Shown here: positions 63,511-64,000 of the stretch, piece after piece | How the letters are laid out: every line of letters begins with the position of its first letter | Position numbering within the stretch: the stretch's first letter is position 1 | Origin: Norana najaformis | Lineage: Eukaryota; Annelida; Clitellata; Crassiclitellata; Hormogastridae | Reading direction: 5' to 3' | Length of the DNA stretch: 64,000 nt | NCBI GenBank assembly: GCA_964023275.1 | Contig: OZ029927.1 | Coordinates: 17,808,539-17,872,538 of the forward strand | Notes under the pieces: model-generated | The model's input: only the letters and a program-made list of their open reading frames with translations | Database searches by the model: none | What the model was told of the DNA's origin: nothing | Translations under genes and position numbers: made by a program

Positions 63511-64000
63511 CGAATGAAGCAACATCTAACCTTGCAAAAACACCCTGGTAATTCCATCACCGGCAAAAACAGCCTCGTCTAAATCCGCGCATCGCCGGCC
63601 ACCGTAAGCACAGTGTAAGTCCAGCACAGCGCAAGTCCAGAAGCCATTGTAAAGCTGCGTGCAACGTACACCAAAGCGTACCCTACCTGTACGCAAACAC
63701 CGGCGAGCCTACAAAAACGCAGCCTACAAATTGGCCTACGCATGCGCGAGCACCGACCGCGTACGTCCGATCATGCACCGGCCTATAGCGAAACTAAGAC
63801 CGTACGGATAGGCGTTGCATTGACAGTCTGTACCGCATAGAGCTTGTACAATAGGCGTACGCCTTAGCGTTGAAAGTCGGTGCTGTCCGTTGTACACACA
63901 GTGAGGGTATTCGGTAGAGTCGACAGTCCGCACGTGGCCTGGTGTTTGCTTGGGCTGCTGCGAGACACAGAGAGAGAGAGTGACAGACAGACAGAGGAGA
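63511..64000. other. Right edge, unique GC-balanced sequence
   Basis: Less AT-rich with many CG steps and no long frame of protein character. Ends in a short GA/CAGA repeat. May be the edge of a gene beyond the window. Confidence 0.35.

Overview
The window is eukaryotic: intron-rich genes with GT-AG junctions, multi-kilobase AT-rich spacers, and many short interspersed retroelements and microsatellites. Three genes have clear animal orthologues (rootletin, RBM48, an Ikaros/Hunchback-type zinc-finger protein). Intron density and repeat style suggest a bilaterian invertebrate, probably marine; I cannot name the phylum. No rRNA, functional tRNA, CRISPR array or prokaryotic feature was seen.

Layout. 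(1) About 0.5-10.2 kb, plus strand: the 3' part of a coiled-coil gene, at least ten short exons, nearly all phase 0, tentatively FHAD1-like; its 5' end lies left of the window. (2) 11.6-38.0 kb, minus strand: rootletin (CROCC), 31 coding exons that join in frame into 2023 codons plus stop, convergent with gene 1. (3) 38-47 kb: intergenic, with a 13-bp minisatellite, a hAT-like MITE, SINE copies, TATG/TTA/GA arrays, and an unexplained less AT-rich block at 44.2-45.2 kb. (4) 47.2-49.7 kb, plus strand: RBM48, four exons, with an unusual proline-rich C-terminus. (5) 49.7-54.3 kb: intergenic, SINE with a nested LINE tail, a tRNA-derived SINE, CT/TA arrays, a decayed tandem repeat. (6) 54.4-56.2 kb, minus strand: a GC-rich single-exon block coding seven C2H2 fingers in a 5+2 Ikaros/Hunchback arrangement. 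(7) 56.3-64 kb: repeat-dominated, with CATA/GT arrays, a 250-bp inverted repeat, dead LINE reverse-transcriptase pieces, a 22-bp/176-bp higher-order minisatellite and a polypurine block.

Functional reading. Rootletin builds the ciliary rootlet and centriole linker; the FHAD1-like neighbour belongs to a poorly studied coiled-coil group; RBM48 serves U12 (minor) intron splicing with ARMC7; the zinc-finger protein is a likely nuclear regulator. I see no sign that they act as one pathway.

The main non-genic theme is retroposition. At least six kinds of 5'-truncated LINE ends (each retaining the last residues of a CR1/L2-type ORF) and several tRNA-headed SINE families share a 3' motif close to GCGCTATAAAAT followed by a short A/T-rich repeat, so SINEs and LINEs here seem to use related 3' ends.
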